From the NCBI RefSeq assembly GCF_030679875.1, contig NZ_JAUXSP010000015.1, forward strand, positions 62,001 to 126,000: 64,000 nucleotides of DNA. Reading direction: 5' to 3'. Positions 26,797 through 35,287 of this stretch are shown here, one piece after another. Each line of letters begins with the position of its first letter. Positions within the stretch are counted from its first letter, which is position 1. The stretch comes from Phenylobacterium sp. (GTDB lineage: Bacteria; Pseudomonadota; Alphaproteobacteria; Caulobacterales; Caulobacteraceae). Under the pieces are notes generated by a model that was not told the DNA's origin, did no database searches, and saw only the letters and a program-made list of their open reading frames with translations. The translations under genes were made by a program, and so were the position numbers.

Positions 26797-29700
26797 TCAA
26801 GCCGGTTCGACAGCGATCATCGGCGCGCCGGGCGCGATAGCCTGGCGTTCCTGGGCATAGACCTGGCGGACAATGCCGGCGCTGGGGCTCGTCACATCGC
26901 ACTCGGTCTTCATGGCCTCGATGATGGCGATGACGGCGCCCTTCTCGACCCGGTCGCCGGGCTGGACCAGCATCTTCCAGACGCTGCCGCCCAGGGGCGC
27001 CTCGACGAGCTCGGCGCCCTCGGGCACGACGATCTCCTCGGCCTCGGCCACATCGTCGGCGGCGCTGGCCAGGGCCTCCACCCGGGCGAACTCGCCGCGG
27101 CGCTCCCACTCGGCGCGTTCGGCGTCGAAGGCGGCCTCGCGGGTGGTCTGGAAGTCCTCGATGCTGGCGGCGTTCTCGGCCAGGAAGCGGCGATAGTCCG
27201 ACAGGCGGAAGGTCTCATGGTCGATCCGGATCTCCCGCCGACCCAGGGGGAAGTCGCGCCGCCACTCGGTCAGCGCCTCGTGACTGACGGGGAAGAACCT
27301 AATCTGGTCGAAGAAGCGCAGTAGCCAGGGCTTGCCCTCGGTGAAGGCGTTCGTCTGACGATAGGTGTTCCACACCTGGATGGTGCGGCCAAAGAGCTGG
27401 TAGCCGCCCGGCCCCTCCATCCCATAGACGCACATATAGGCGCCGCCGATGCCGACGACGTTAGGCGGCGTCCAGGTGCGGGCGGGATTGTACTTGGTGG
27501 TCACCAGCCGGTGGCGCGGGTCGATCGGCGTGGCCACAGGCGCGCCCAGATAGACGTCCCCCAGGCCCATCACCAGATAGCGGGCGTCGAAGACGATGCG
27601 GTGGACATCATCTTCGCTGGCCAGGCCGTTGATCCGCCGGATGAACTCGATGTTGTCCGGGCACCAGGGGGCGTCGTCCCGGACCGAGGCCATGTACTTG
27701 TCGATGGTCTCGTAGATCGCCGGGTCCTTCCACGAGAGCGGCAGATGAACCACGCGGGACGGAATCTCGAAGTCATCAAGCCCGCCCAGGCGATCTTCGG
27801 CGTCATTCAGCGCACGCAGCAACTCGACCTGCGACAGGACCCGGCTGTCGTAGTGGACCTGCAGCGACCGGATGCCAGGGGTGATGTCGATGACGCCGGG
27901 CAGCGCCATGGTCTTCAGTTCCAGCATCAGCGCGTGGATGCGCAGACGCAGTTCCAGGTCGAGCACGATGGGGCCGTATTCCACCAGCAGGTGGCGATCC
28001 CCCTGGCGGCGATAGACTACGCGGGGCCGATGGCCTTCGGCCTCGATGACACCGAGGATCGGGCTGTCGCTGGACAGGACGGCGGGCGCGGGGACCGGCT
28101 GGGGCGCGGGCAAGGCGGCCCCGGCGATCAGGACGTCTTGCGCCTTCTCCGCCGCCACGGCCTCCTCATCGCTGACCACCTGGAAGGTCACGGTGTCGCC
28201 GGGCGCGAGCTGGCCGATCTTCCAGAGATCGGCCTGGATGGTCACGAAGGGGCAGACAAAGCCGCCCAGGGACGGCCCATCCGGCCCCAGAATGATCGGC
28301 ATGTCGCCGGTGAAGTCCACCGCGCCGATGGCGTAGGCGTTGTCGTGGATGTTGGAGGGGTGAAGTCCCGCCTCGCCGCCATCGCGGCGGGCCCATTGCG
28401 GCTTCGGTCCGATCAGCCGCACGCCGGTGCGATTGGAGTTGTAATGCGCCTTCCACGGGGCGCTGGCGATCATCGCCACATCATCCTCGGTGAAGAAGTC
28501 TGGCGCGCCATGGGGGCCTGCCAGCACGCGGACCGTCCAGGCCTTGGAAAGCGACGGCTGCTGGTCCGGCGCCAACACCGCCCGCGGCGGGCCGACCAGG
28601 CCATCGCCAACCCGCAGGACATCGCCGGCGGCCAGGGTGCGGCCGGCATGACCGCCGAAGCCGCCCAGGGTGAAGCTCGCCCTGCTGCCCAGATAGGCCG
28701 GCACGTCCAGTCCGCCGCGGACCAGAAGATAGGCCCGCAAACCCGCCCCCTTCACCCGCCCGAGTTTCAGGGTCTGGCCGGCGAAGACCTGGAACGGGAC
28801 ATAAGGCTCGATCGGCGCGCCATCCAGGCTCGCCTCCAGCGCCGCGCCGGCCAGGCAGACCGAGGCGGTGCGGTTGAACAACAGGGTGGGGCCAAGGGCG
28901 GTGATTTCCAGCCCCGCGGCGGTCTCCATATTGCCCAGCAGGGCGTTGCCCAGCCGGAAGGCGAGCGCATCCATCGGGCCGGACGGCGGCACGCCCACGT
29001 CCCAGTAGCCCTGGCGGCCAGGATAGTCCTGCACGGTGGTCGCCGGGCCGCCACTCAGTACACGGATTGTCTGAGGTTCGAAGGTGATGTCGGCCAGGGC
29101 GCGGGTCGAGACCTGGCCGGTGACGAAGGCCTCGCTGCGGGCGACCTGGCGCAGCCATTCCAGATTGGTCTCCAACCCCGCCAGGCGCGTGTCATCCAAC
29201 GCCTTCTGGAGCGCCGCAACAGCCTGCGCCCGGTCAGGGGCGGTGACGATCAGCTTGGCCAGCAGCGGGTCGTAGAAGGCGCTGACCTCGGTCCCGTCCA
29301 CCACCCAGGAGTCTGCGCGGACGCCCTCGGGGAAATGCACCTGCGTCAGAACCCCGGAGCTTGGCCGATAGTCCTGGCCCGGGTCCTCGGCATAGAGGCG
29401 GGCCTGGATCGAGGCGCCGCGAGGGGCGGCCTCGAAGCCATCGAGGAACCCGTAGTCGCTGGCCGCGCCGCGGATCATCCAGGCCACCAGATCGACGCCG
29501 GTGACCTGTTCGGTCACCCCATGCTCCACCTGCAGGCGGGTATTGACCTCCAGGAAGAAGAAATCGTCGCGCTCGGCGTCGTAAAGGAACTCCACAGTAC
29601 CGGCCGAGCGGTAGCGGGCCGCGGAGGTCAGGCGCACGGCGGCCTCAATCAGCGCTGCGCGGGTGGCGGATGGCAGATGCGGGGCCGGTGTCTCCTCAAT

Positions 29701-30411
29701 GACCTTCTGGTTGCGCCGCTGAAGGGAGCAATCCCGCTCGCCCAGAGCGACCACATGACCCTGGCCATCACCGAAGACCTGCACCTCGATGTGTCGAGCC
29801 TGGCGGACGTAGCGCTCGAGGAAGACCCCCCCGTCGGAGAAGTTGCTGCCGGCCAGCCGGGTCACGGCGGCGAAGGCCTCGGCCACGGCGGCCTCGTCCT
29901 CGCAAACCCGCATGCCGATACCGCCGCCGCCAGCGGTCGCCTTCAGGATCACCGGGAAGCCGATTGTTCTGGCCGCCTCTAGCGCCACCGTCGCGTCGGT
30001 CAACAGGTCTGTGCCGGGCGCCAGCGGCACGCCCTGGGCCTGGGCCAGGTCGCGGGCCGTATGCTTGAGGCCAAAGGCGCGGATATTGTCCGGCGTCGGA
30101 CCGATGAAGGCGATCCCGGCCGCCTCGCAAGCCTCGGCGAAGGCCACGTTCTCGCTCAGGAAGCCATATCCGGGGTGAATGGCCTGCGCCCCCGTAGCCC
30201 GGGCGGCGGCCAGTATGGCCTCGACGTCCAGATAGGACTGAGCGGCGGGCGCCGGCCCGATCCGCACCGCCTCATCGGCTTGGCTGACATGCAGGGAGCC
30301 GGCGTCGGCGTCGGAGAACACCGCCACCGAGGCCACGCCCATATCCTTGAGCGTGCGCAGGATGCGGCAGGCGATGGCGCCGCGATTAGCGACGAGAACC
30401 TTGGTGAACAC
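26797..30411 (-). CDS. Biotin-dependent urea/guanidine carboxylase
   Basis: A 1204-aa ATP- and biotin-dependent carboxylase. Domains are biotin carboxylase (about 1-450, with KATAGGGGIGM and FFLEVNTRLQVEHGVTE), KipA/KipI-like carboxyltransferase (about 455-1060, with GVPPSGPMDALAFRLGN and GIGGAYMCVYGMEGPGGYQ), and a biotinyl domain with the acceptor Lys1168 in EAMKTE. The family was first called urea carboxylase. Members encoded with two DUF1989 genes prefer guanidine and make carboxyguanidine. Both DUF1989 genes precede it here, so guanidine is the likely substrate, though no residue I can read decides this. Gaps to neighbours are 13-14 nt. Confidence 0.96.
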   Translation of the reverse strand: MFTKVLVANRGAIACRILRTLKDMGVASVAVFSDADAGSLHVSQADEAVRIGPAPAAQSYLDVEAILAAARATGAQAIHPGYGFLSENVAFAEACEAAGIAFIGPTPDNIRAFGLKHTARDLAQAQGVPLAPGTDLLTDATVALEAARTIGFPVILKATAGGGGIGMRVCEDEAAVAEAFAAVTRLAGSNFSDGGVFLERYVRQARHIEVQVFGDGQGHVVALGERDCSLQRRNQKVIEETPAPHLPSATRAALIEAAVRLTSAARYRSAGTVEFLYDAERDDFFFLEVNTRLQVEHGVTEQVTGVDLVAWMIRGAASDYGFLDGFEAAPRGASIQARLYAEDPGQDYRPSSGVLTQVHFPEGVRADSWVVDGTEVSAFYDPLLAKLIVTAPDRAQAVAALQKALDDTRLAGLETNLEWLRQVARSEAFVTGQVSTRALADITFEPQTIRVLSGGPATTVQDYPGRQGYWDVGVPPSGPMDALAFRLGNALLGNMETAAGLEITALGPTLLFNRTASVCLAGAALEASLDGAPIEPYVPFQVFAGQTLKLGRVKGAGLRAYLLVRGGLDVPAYLGSRASFTLGGFGGHAGRTLAAGDVLRVGDGLVGPPRAVLAPDQQPSLSKAWTVRVLAGPHGAPDFFTEDDVAMIASAPWKAHYNSNRTGVRLIGPKPQWARRDGGEAGLHPSNIHDNAYAIGAVDFTGDMPIILGPDGPSLGGFVCPFVTIQADLWKIGQLAPGDTVTFQVVSDEEAVAAEKAQDVLIAGAALPAPQPVPAPAVLSSDSPILGVIEAEGHRPRVVYRRQGDRHLLVEYGPIVLDLELRLRIHALMLELKTMALPGVIDITPGIRSLQVHYDSRVLSQVELLRALNDAEDRLGGLDDFEIPSRVVHLPLSWKDPAIYETIDKYMASVRDDAPWCPDNIEFIRRINGLASEDDVHRIVFDARYLVMGLGDVYLGAPVATPIDPRHRLVTTKYNPARTWTPPNVVGIGGAYMCVYGMEGPGGYQLFGRTIQVWNTYRQTNAFTEGKPWLLRFFDQIRFFPVSHEALTEWRRDFPLGRREIRIDHETFRLSDYRRFLAENAASIEDFQTTREAAFDAERAEWERRGEFARVEALASAADDVAEAEEIVVPEGAELVEAPLGGSVWKMLVQPGDRVEKGAVIAIIEAMKTECDVTSPSAGIVRQVYAQERQAIAPGAPMIAVEPA

Positions 30412-30425
30412 TGAACTGCCCCTGC

Positions 30426-31058
30426 TCAGGCGGCGATAATCATGCGCACCGGCGTCGGATTGAAGCCGTTGCAGGGATTGTTGATCTGCGGACAGTTGGA
30501 GACCACCGCCACCAGATCCATCTCGGCGCGGATATCCACGAACAGACCCGGCGCCGAAATGCCGTCCACGATGCCGAGCGCGCCATCAGCCTCCACCGGC
30601 ACGTTCATGAACCAGTTGATGTTGGAGACCATGTCGCGCTTGCCCCGCCCATGCCGGGCGTTGGCCTGCAGGAAGTTCTCGACACAGGCATGCTGGCCCT
30701 TGGTGTGGTGGCCATAGCGCAGGGTGTTGCTCTCGCAGGAGCAGGCCCCGCCGATGGTGTCGTGATAGGCCACCGAAGTGCCCAACACCGTGGCCATCGG
30801 ATTTCCCTCGTTCGACAGCAGCACCGAACCCGTGCGCAGGAAGATGTTGCCCTGGGCGGCGATGGTGTCCTGGGCGCTGTAGCGCTCGGCGTCGTCGGCG
30901 AGCGCATACATCAAAAAATCCACGGCCTGGTTACCCTCCAGGTCAATGATCCGCAGCACCTCGCCCTTGCGCACCACATGATCCCAGGGGGCGAGGGCGG
31001 GCACGATCTCGTCATGCAGGACGGGGCCAGGCAGTCCTTCCAGGGCTTTATCGGTCAT
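30426..31058 (-). CDS. Urea carboxylase-associated protein 2 (DUF1989), carboxyguanidine deiminase subunit
   Basis: A 210-aa DUF1989 protein. Family signatures seen are LRIIDLEGNQAVDFLMY, GACSCESN (candidate metal-binding Cys) and VSNINWFMNVPVE, ending in CNGFNPTPVRM. The DUF1989 pair in guanidine carboxylase operons is described as a heteromeric carboxyguanidine deiminase that yields allophanate and ammonia. This is the shorter of the two (UAAP2 type). It lies 14 nt upstream of the carboxylase and 11 nt downstream of its partner. The reaction is taken from the family, not shown here. Confidence 0.9.
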   Translation of the reverse strand: MTDKALEGLPGPVLHDEIVPALAPWDHVVRKGEVLRIIDLEGNQAVDFLMYALADDAERYSAQDTIAAQGNIFLRTGSVLLSNEGNPMATVLGTSVAYHDTIGGACSCESNTLRYGHHTKGQHACVENFLQANARHGRGKRDMVSNINWFMNVPVEADGALGIVDGISAPGLFVDIRAEMDLVAVVSNCPQINNPCNGFNPTPVRMIIAA

Positions 31059-31069
31059 GGCGGCGCCCT

Positions 31070-31900
31070 CTAGCGACGGAAGTAGTTTTCGACGTTCAGG
31101 AAGGCGCGTAGGCCCTCCGGCGTCGCGTTGCGGATCAGATCATCGTGCGGCGTCACCGGCCCGCGCCAGGCGCTGACCCGTAGTGGCGTGACGCTGTAGT
31201 CGGACCGGGGGTCGCGGACGTGGGGGCAGTTGGCCAGAACCACGATCACGTCCATCTCGGCCCGCAGGGTCAGGCTGCGACCAGGGGGATAGGGACCGAC
31301 GTGGGTCTCCACCGCGCCGTCGGGACCGATCTTCGCGCCCTTGAACCAGTTGATGCAGGGGTGGATGTCCTTGCGGCCGAGACCGAACTTGGCCAGCGCC
31401 AGGGAGAAGCGGTCGCGCGCGTTGGGATGCGGCCCCCAATTGTCCCCGGTCCCGTAGAGGCGGGCGTTGGAGGCGGCGTTGGACGCCCCACAGAAGGCGT
31501 CATGAGTTTCCGCGCCGTCCTCCAGAAGGCTCATCATCGCCCGCCCCATGTCGGAGAGCAGCAGGCGGCCTTGGCCCAGATAGGCGTTCCACTGCACCTT
31601 GACCGTGTCGGCGACATTCAGCCGCTCCACTGGATTTTCGGCGTTGAACACCAGCATGGAGGCGCAGGCGTCGCCCTGAAGGTCGGTCAGGCGCAGCCGT
31701 GCGCCGCGGTTCAGGCGCTTGGCGCCGTAGCCCCCTGCGCCGATCGTCTCCTCCCAGAGCATGTCGTCGGCCGCCACCCCTGTCGGCAGGTCACGAGCCT
31801 CGCTTGGCGGCAAGATCGGCATGGTCTCGATGCGGGTCGCGCCTTGGGCGCGGGCATGGGCCTGGGCGCTCTTGGGATCGGCGGTGGACGCGGCGCTCAT
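31070..31900 (-). CDS. Urea carboxylase-associated protein 1 (DUF1989), carboxyguanidine deiminase subunit
   Basis: A 276-aa DUF1989 protein of the UAAP1 type. It shares with its partner the pattern LRLTDLQGDACASMLVFNAENPVERLN, then DAFCGASNAASNARLYG and INWFKGAKIGPDG, and near the end LANCPHVRDPRSDYSVTPLRV. The ATG at 31900 overlaps the stop of the upstream NikR-like gene (ATGA), so it is preferred to the ATG at 32023 inside that gene. A 30-residue Ala-rich leader precedes the domain. It would form a complex with the 30426-31058 product. Confidence 0.9.
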   Translation of the reverse strand: MSAASTADPKSAQAHARAQGATRIETMPILPPSEARDLPTGVAADDMLWEETIGAGGYGAKRLNRGARLRLTDLQGDACASMLVFNAENPVERLNVADTVKVQWNAYLGQGRLLLSDMGRAMMSLLEDGAETHDAFCGASNAASNARLYGTGDNWGPHPNARDRFSLALAKFGLGRKDIHPCINWFKGAKIGPDGAVETHVGPYPPGRSLTLRAEMDVIVVLANCPHVRDPRSDYSVTPLRVSAWRGPVTPHDDLIRNATPEGLRAFLNVENYFRR

Positions 31901-32379
31901 GCCGCGCCTCCGGCCTGGGCGGCCTTGCCCCCACGCCCATGGGCGTGCAGCGGCGGCAACAGGGCGCGCGTGGTCACCAGGCGGATTTGATGCACGCCAC
32001 GGATCCGGCGCAGCTCGTCGCACAGCATGTGCAGGCGCTCCGAAGGGCCCTGCACCAGCAGGACCTCCAGGGACTGGTCATCCTCCAGGAAGACGTGCTG
32101 CGAGGAGATGACCTCTTTCAGGAACGACCCTTGCGCCTGGGCGAGCGCCTGTCGAACCCGCCCGCTCTCGGCCCGGTAGATCAGGGTGATGGTGCCGGCC
32201 AGGATGGCGCCGTCCCGGCCCTCGCTATGCTCGGCCAGTTCGTGGCGAATCAATTCAGCGATCATCTGCGAGCGGCTGGGCAGATCACGCTCGGCCACCA
32301 TCGCATCGAGCTGGGCCAGGAGCTCGGCGGGCAGGCTGACGCTGAGGCGGGCGAGCTGGGAAATCGGTTCCACGGTCAT
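31897..32379 (-). CDS. NikR-like ribbon-helix-helix regulator 2 (nickel ligands lost)
   Basis: A 160-aa paralogue of the 20487 protein, nearly identical through the ligand region (EVISSQHVFLEDDQSLEV). The RHH domain is residues about 9-50 (ARLSVSLPAELLAQLDAMV, RSQMIAELIRHE). At the four NikR ligand positions it has Gly84, His95, Phe97 and Ser103, so nickel binding is unlikely. It ends in PPLHAHG followed by a Gly/Ala tail. It is the first gene of the carboxylase operon, with operator B 20 nt upstream of its start, which suggests autoregulation. The stop overlaps the next start (ATGA). Confidence 0.88.
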   Translation of the reverse strand: MTVEPISQLARLSVSLPAELLAQLDAMVAERDLPSRSQMIAELIRHELAEHSEGRDGAILAGTITLIYRAESGRVRQALAQAQGSFLKEVISSQHVFLEDDQSLEVLLVQGPSERLHMLCDELRRIRGVHQIRLVTTRALLPPLHAHGRGGKAAQAGGAA

Positions 32380-32399
32380 GAGGTGATCTTGGCTCCGTT

Positions 32400-32423
32400 A
32401 TTACGTTCGTCAATTTTCGTAAT
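32400..32423. promoter_or_regulatory. Predicted NikR-like operator (copy B)
   Basis: A perfect ATTACG-N12-CGTAAT inverted repeat with the same spacing as copies A, C and D. The right arm extends to TAATACC. It lies 20 nt upstream of the NikR-like regulator 2 start, at the head of the guanidine carboxylase operon. It is 237 nt before the divergent symporter gene. Confidence 0.7.
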
Positions 32424-32484
32424 ACCGATTGCGCGGGCGGTCCAGGCCCCGCCTGCGACATGGGCGCCCCGGCCGCAGCGGCGC

Positions 32485-32607
32485 CTAGCCGTTGGGCGCC
32501 GACCTTCCCCCTAGCCGGTCGCCCAAGGCGTCGGCGTCGTTGGCCTTGTTCGACGGCTTCGCCAGGATCAGTGGGGCGAGAGTGATTGGCGCAGGCCGAT
32601 AACCTCC
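32485..32607 (-). other. Start-less reading frame between regulator 2 and the symporter
   Basis: Minus-strand open frame of 40 codons bounded by TAG on both sides, inside the 281-nt intergenic region. Its middle part reads LAKPSNKANDADALGDRLGG with the high-GC third positions of the neighbouring genes. It has no ATG, GTG or TTG at its beginning, although GGGAGG lies near the upstream stop. It may be the 3' remnant of a decayed gene or chance. The rest of this intergenic region holds operator B and GGGCGCC-type repeats. Confidence 0.25.
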
Positions 32608-32660
32608 CTACCCTGCGCTGAACCGCCGCCGTAGCGCGGCATAGTGATCAAGAGAGTCGC

Positions 32661-33965
32661 ATGACCGATTCGCCGCCGACGAGCCCCGCCGCCGCCGAGG
32701 CGCCCGCCAGACGCACGTTTGTCCAGCGCTGGTGGTTTGACGTCGTCCTGTGGAAGCGCATCCTGTTGGCCCTCGTCCTGGGGGTGATCGCTGGGCTGCT
32801 GCTGGGCGAACAGGCCAACGCCATCAAATGGATTGGCGACCTCTTCGTTCGCCTGATCCGCATGATCGTCGTGCCCCTGGTCTTCGTCTCCATTGTCGCG
32901 GGCGTGGCCGGCATGGGTGACCCCAAACGGCTGGGATCCATCGGCGGAAAGACCATCTTCCTCTACCTGCTGACGACCGCCATCGCCGTCGGCGTCGGCA
33001 TGGCCATGGGACTCCTCTTTGGACCAGGCCAGGGCGTTAACTTCCAGGGCGTCATTCCAGAGGCCGTCGGCACAGCGCCGCCGGTCCGTGATCAGCTGCT
33101 GGGCATCGTCCCGCTCAATCCGATCCAGGCCCTCGCCAGCGGCGATATCCTGGCGGTGATCTTCTTCTCATTCCTGGTGGGGGCGGCGATCCTGGCCCTA
33201 GGGGAGAAGGCCGACCCGATACGCAAGCTGTTCGACGCCGGCGTGGACGTGATCCTCTACATCACCCGCCTGGTGATGGAGGTGGCGCCTTTCGGCGTGT
33301 TCGCTCTGATGGCCTGGGTCATGGGAACAGCGGGCCTTAGCGTCTTCTACAATATCTTCCTGATGGCTGCGGCCCTCCTGCTCGGCTGCATCCTGCATAT
33401 CCTGCTGGTGCACGGCGGCATGCTTCGCCTGCTGGCCGGCCTGCCCATCTGGCCGTTTTTCCGCGACATTCCCGACGCGGTGATGGTCGCCTTCTCGACC
33501 TCTTCCAGCGCGGCGACCCTCCCGGTCTCCATGCGCGTAGCTGAAAAGAACCTTGGGGTCAGCCACACCGTGGCCTCGACCGCCCTGCCCCTGGGGACCA
33601 CCGTCTCTATGGACGGCACAGCCCTCTATATCGGCCTTCTCGCCATGTTCACCGCTCAGGCCTTCGGCATTGAGCTGACTCTCTCCCAGTACTTTCTGGT
33701 CGGCCTGACCACGATCCTGGTCTCTGTGGGCACCGCCCCCATCCCGTCGGCCTCGCTGTTCATGCTGGCCGCCGTGCTGACCACCATGGGCGTCTCGCCC
33801 GAGCAGACCGCCCTGGTGGTCGGCTTCGTCCTGCCATTTGACCGCCTGCTCGACATGACCCGAACCGTCGCCAATGTCACATCTGACCTCGCAGTGGCCG
33901 TGACCGTCGCCAAGTGGGAAGGCGAGTTGGATGAGGAGTCCTATCGCGCCAAGCCTGTCGAGTGA
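32661..33965 (+). CDS. Dicarboxylate/amino acid:cation symporter (DAACS family)
   Basis: A 434-aa inner-membrane symporter closer to canonical GltP/DctA than the one at 8331. Motifs are KMIVVPLVF-like IRMIVVPLVFVSIVAG, the serine-rich AFSTSSSAATLPVS, the helix-break segment ALPLGTTVSMDGTALY, and DRLLDMTRTVANVTSDLAVAV. These carry the residues that bind carboxylate and Na+. A cytoplasmic N-terminal leader of 25 residues is Pro/Ala-rich. It is divergent from the guanidine operon and might share its regulation, but its start is far from operator B. The substrate may be glutamate, aspartate or a C4-dicarboxylate. Confidence 0.94.
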   Translation: MTDSPPTSPAAAEAPARRTFVQRWWFDVVLWKRILLALVLGVIAGLLLGEQANAIKWIGDLFVRLIRMIVVPLVFVSIVAGVAGMGDPKRLGSIGGKTIFLYLLTTAIAVGVGMAMGLLFGPGQGVNFQGVIPEAVGTAPPVRDQLLGIVPLNPIQALASGDILAVIFFSFLVGAAILALGEKADPIRKLFDAGVDVILYITRLVMEVAPFGVFALMAWVMGTAGLSVFYNIFLMAAALLLGCILHILLVHGGMLRLLAGLPIWPFFRDIPDAVMVAFSTSSSAATLPVSMRVAEKNLGVSHTVASTALPLGTTVSMDGTALYIGLLAMFTAQAFGIELTLSQYFLVGLTTILVSVGTAPIPSASLFMLAAVLTTMGVSPEQTALVVGFVLPFDRLLDMTRTVANVTSDLAVAVTVAKWEGELDEESYRAKPVE

Positions 33966-34021
33966 GGGTTCAATGTCTTAGGGCCTTGCGACCGCGCGGT
34001 TCATGAACGAACTAGGGTCCC

Positions 34022-35287
34022 ATGCCTGCTGTCACGCCTGAACTCTTCCTGCTCGTCACGGGCCTCCTGCTTCTGACGACGGTTCTGGCCGGCACACTCT
34101 CCAGCCGCTTCGGGGTGCCCGCCCTGATCGGCTTCCTGGCCCTGGGCATGCTGGCCGGCTCCGATGGGCCTGGCGGCATCGGGTTCGCCGACTATCAGGT
34201 CGCCCAGACCATCGGCGTGGCCTGCCTGATCTTCATTCTGTTTTCCGGGGGGCTCGACACCCCCTGGAAGGCGGTGCGGCCTGTCCTGACCCCGGCCCTC
34301 TGTCTGGCTACGATCGGCGTGGTGATCAGCGCTGGCATCGTCAGCCTGACCGCCATCCTGCTGTTGGATTTCAGCCTGCTGCAGGGGTTCCTGCTGGGCA
34401 GCGTCGTGGCCTCCACCGACGCGGCGGCCGTGTTCGCAGTGCTACGGAACCAGGAAACCAAGCTTCGCGACGACGTCCTGGCCCTGATCGAACTGGAGAG
34501 CGGCTCCAACGATCCCATGGCCATCTTTCTCGTCGGGGTCGCCCTGGCGATGATCGCGGTTCCCACCACTCCCCTGCTAAGCTTCGTTCCGGACTTCCTG
34601 CTGCAGATGATCCTGGGGGCCATGATTGGCCTCGCCATAGGCTACGCCTTCACCGTGGTCCTCGCCCGCGCCAAGCTCCGGCAGGGCGGCCTCTTTCTGG
34701 TGGTGTCGGTGGCCGCCGCCCTGCTGGCCTTCGGCCTGGCTGGGGTCCTGACCGGAAGCGGATTCCTGGCGGCCTATGTGGCGGGCGTTCTGGCGGGCAA
34801 TCGCGACTATCCGGGGCGCCGGGCGGTGTCCCAGTTCCAGGATGGCCTGGCCTGGCTCGCCCAGGTGGTGATGTTCCTGACCCTTGGACTGGTGGTCTTC
34901 CCCCATCAGTTGCCGGGCGTCGCCTTCGAGGGCCTGGCCATCACCGCGGTCCTCATGCTGGTCGCCCGCCCAGCCAGCGTCTTCATCAGCCTCGCCCCGT
35001 TCCGTCAGTTCGACTGGCGGGCTAAGCTGTTCATCTCCTGGGCTGGCCTGCGCGGGGCGGTGCCCATCGTGCTGGCCACCTTTGGCATCGTGGCGGGGGT
35101 GGAGGACGCCCAGGCGATGTTCAACATCGTCTTCTTCGTCGTGCTGGCTTCCAGCGTCATCCAGGGACCCACCATCGGCTTGCTGGCCAAGCGGCTGGGC
35201 CTGGATCGTAAGACCACGGCCAAGGCGGGGAGCTCAGTCCCGCCCGGGGTTCCTCCCCCCGTGAGGATCGAGGAGACTTCCCTATGA
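34022..35287 (+). CDS. Cation:proton antiporter, NhaP2/CPA1-like membrane domain
   Basis: A 421-aa polytopic protein of about 12-13 helices. The transport core shows TDAAAVFAVLRN and LIELESGSNDPMAIF, the Asp pair of K+(Na+)/H+ antiporters. NhaP2-type proteins usually continue into a cytosolic TrkA-C domain of about 150 residues. Here the protein ends soon after the last helix with a Pro-rich tail, so the regulatory domain is missing. The sirtuin gene starts within its stop (ATGA at 35284-35287), implying coupling. Ion specificity is not decided. Confidence 0.88.
   Translation: MPAVTPELFLLVTGLLLLTTVLAGTLSSRFGVPALIGFLALGMLAGSDGPGGIGFADYQVAQTIGVACLIFILFSGGLDTPWKAVRPVLTPALCLATIGVVISAGIVSLTAILLLDFSLLQGFLLGSVVASTDAAAVFAVLRNQETKLRDDVLALIELESGSNDPMAIFLVGVALAMIAVPTTPLLSFVPDFLLQMILGAMIGLAIGYAFTVVLARAKLRQGGLFLVVSVAAALLAFGLAGVLTGSGFLAAYVAGVLAGNRDYPGRRAVSQFQDGLAWLAQVVMFLTLGLVVFPHQLPGVAFEGLAITAVLMLVARPASVFISLAPFRQFDWRAKLFISWAGLRGAVPIVLATFGIVAGVEDAQAMFNIVFFVVLASSVIQGPTIGLLAKRLGLDRKTTAKAGSSVPPGVPPPVRIEETSL

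Noticed and set aside
27511-29982. 823-codon plus-strand open frame opposite the carboxylase gene
   Set aside because: Antisense to a full-length carboxylase with clear domains; high GC content keeps the opposite strand open. The peptide is Gly/Arg/His-rich and lacks motifs.
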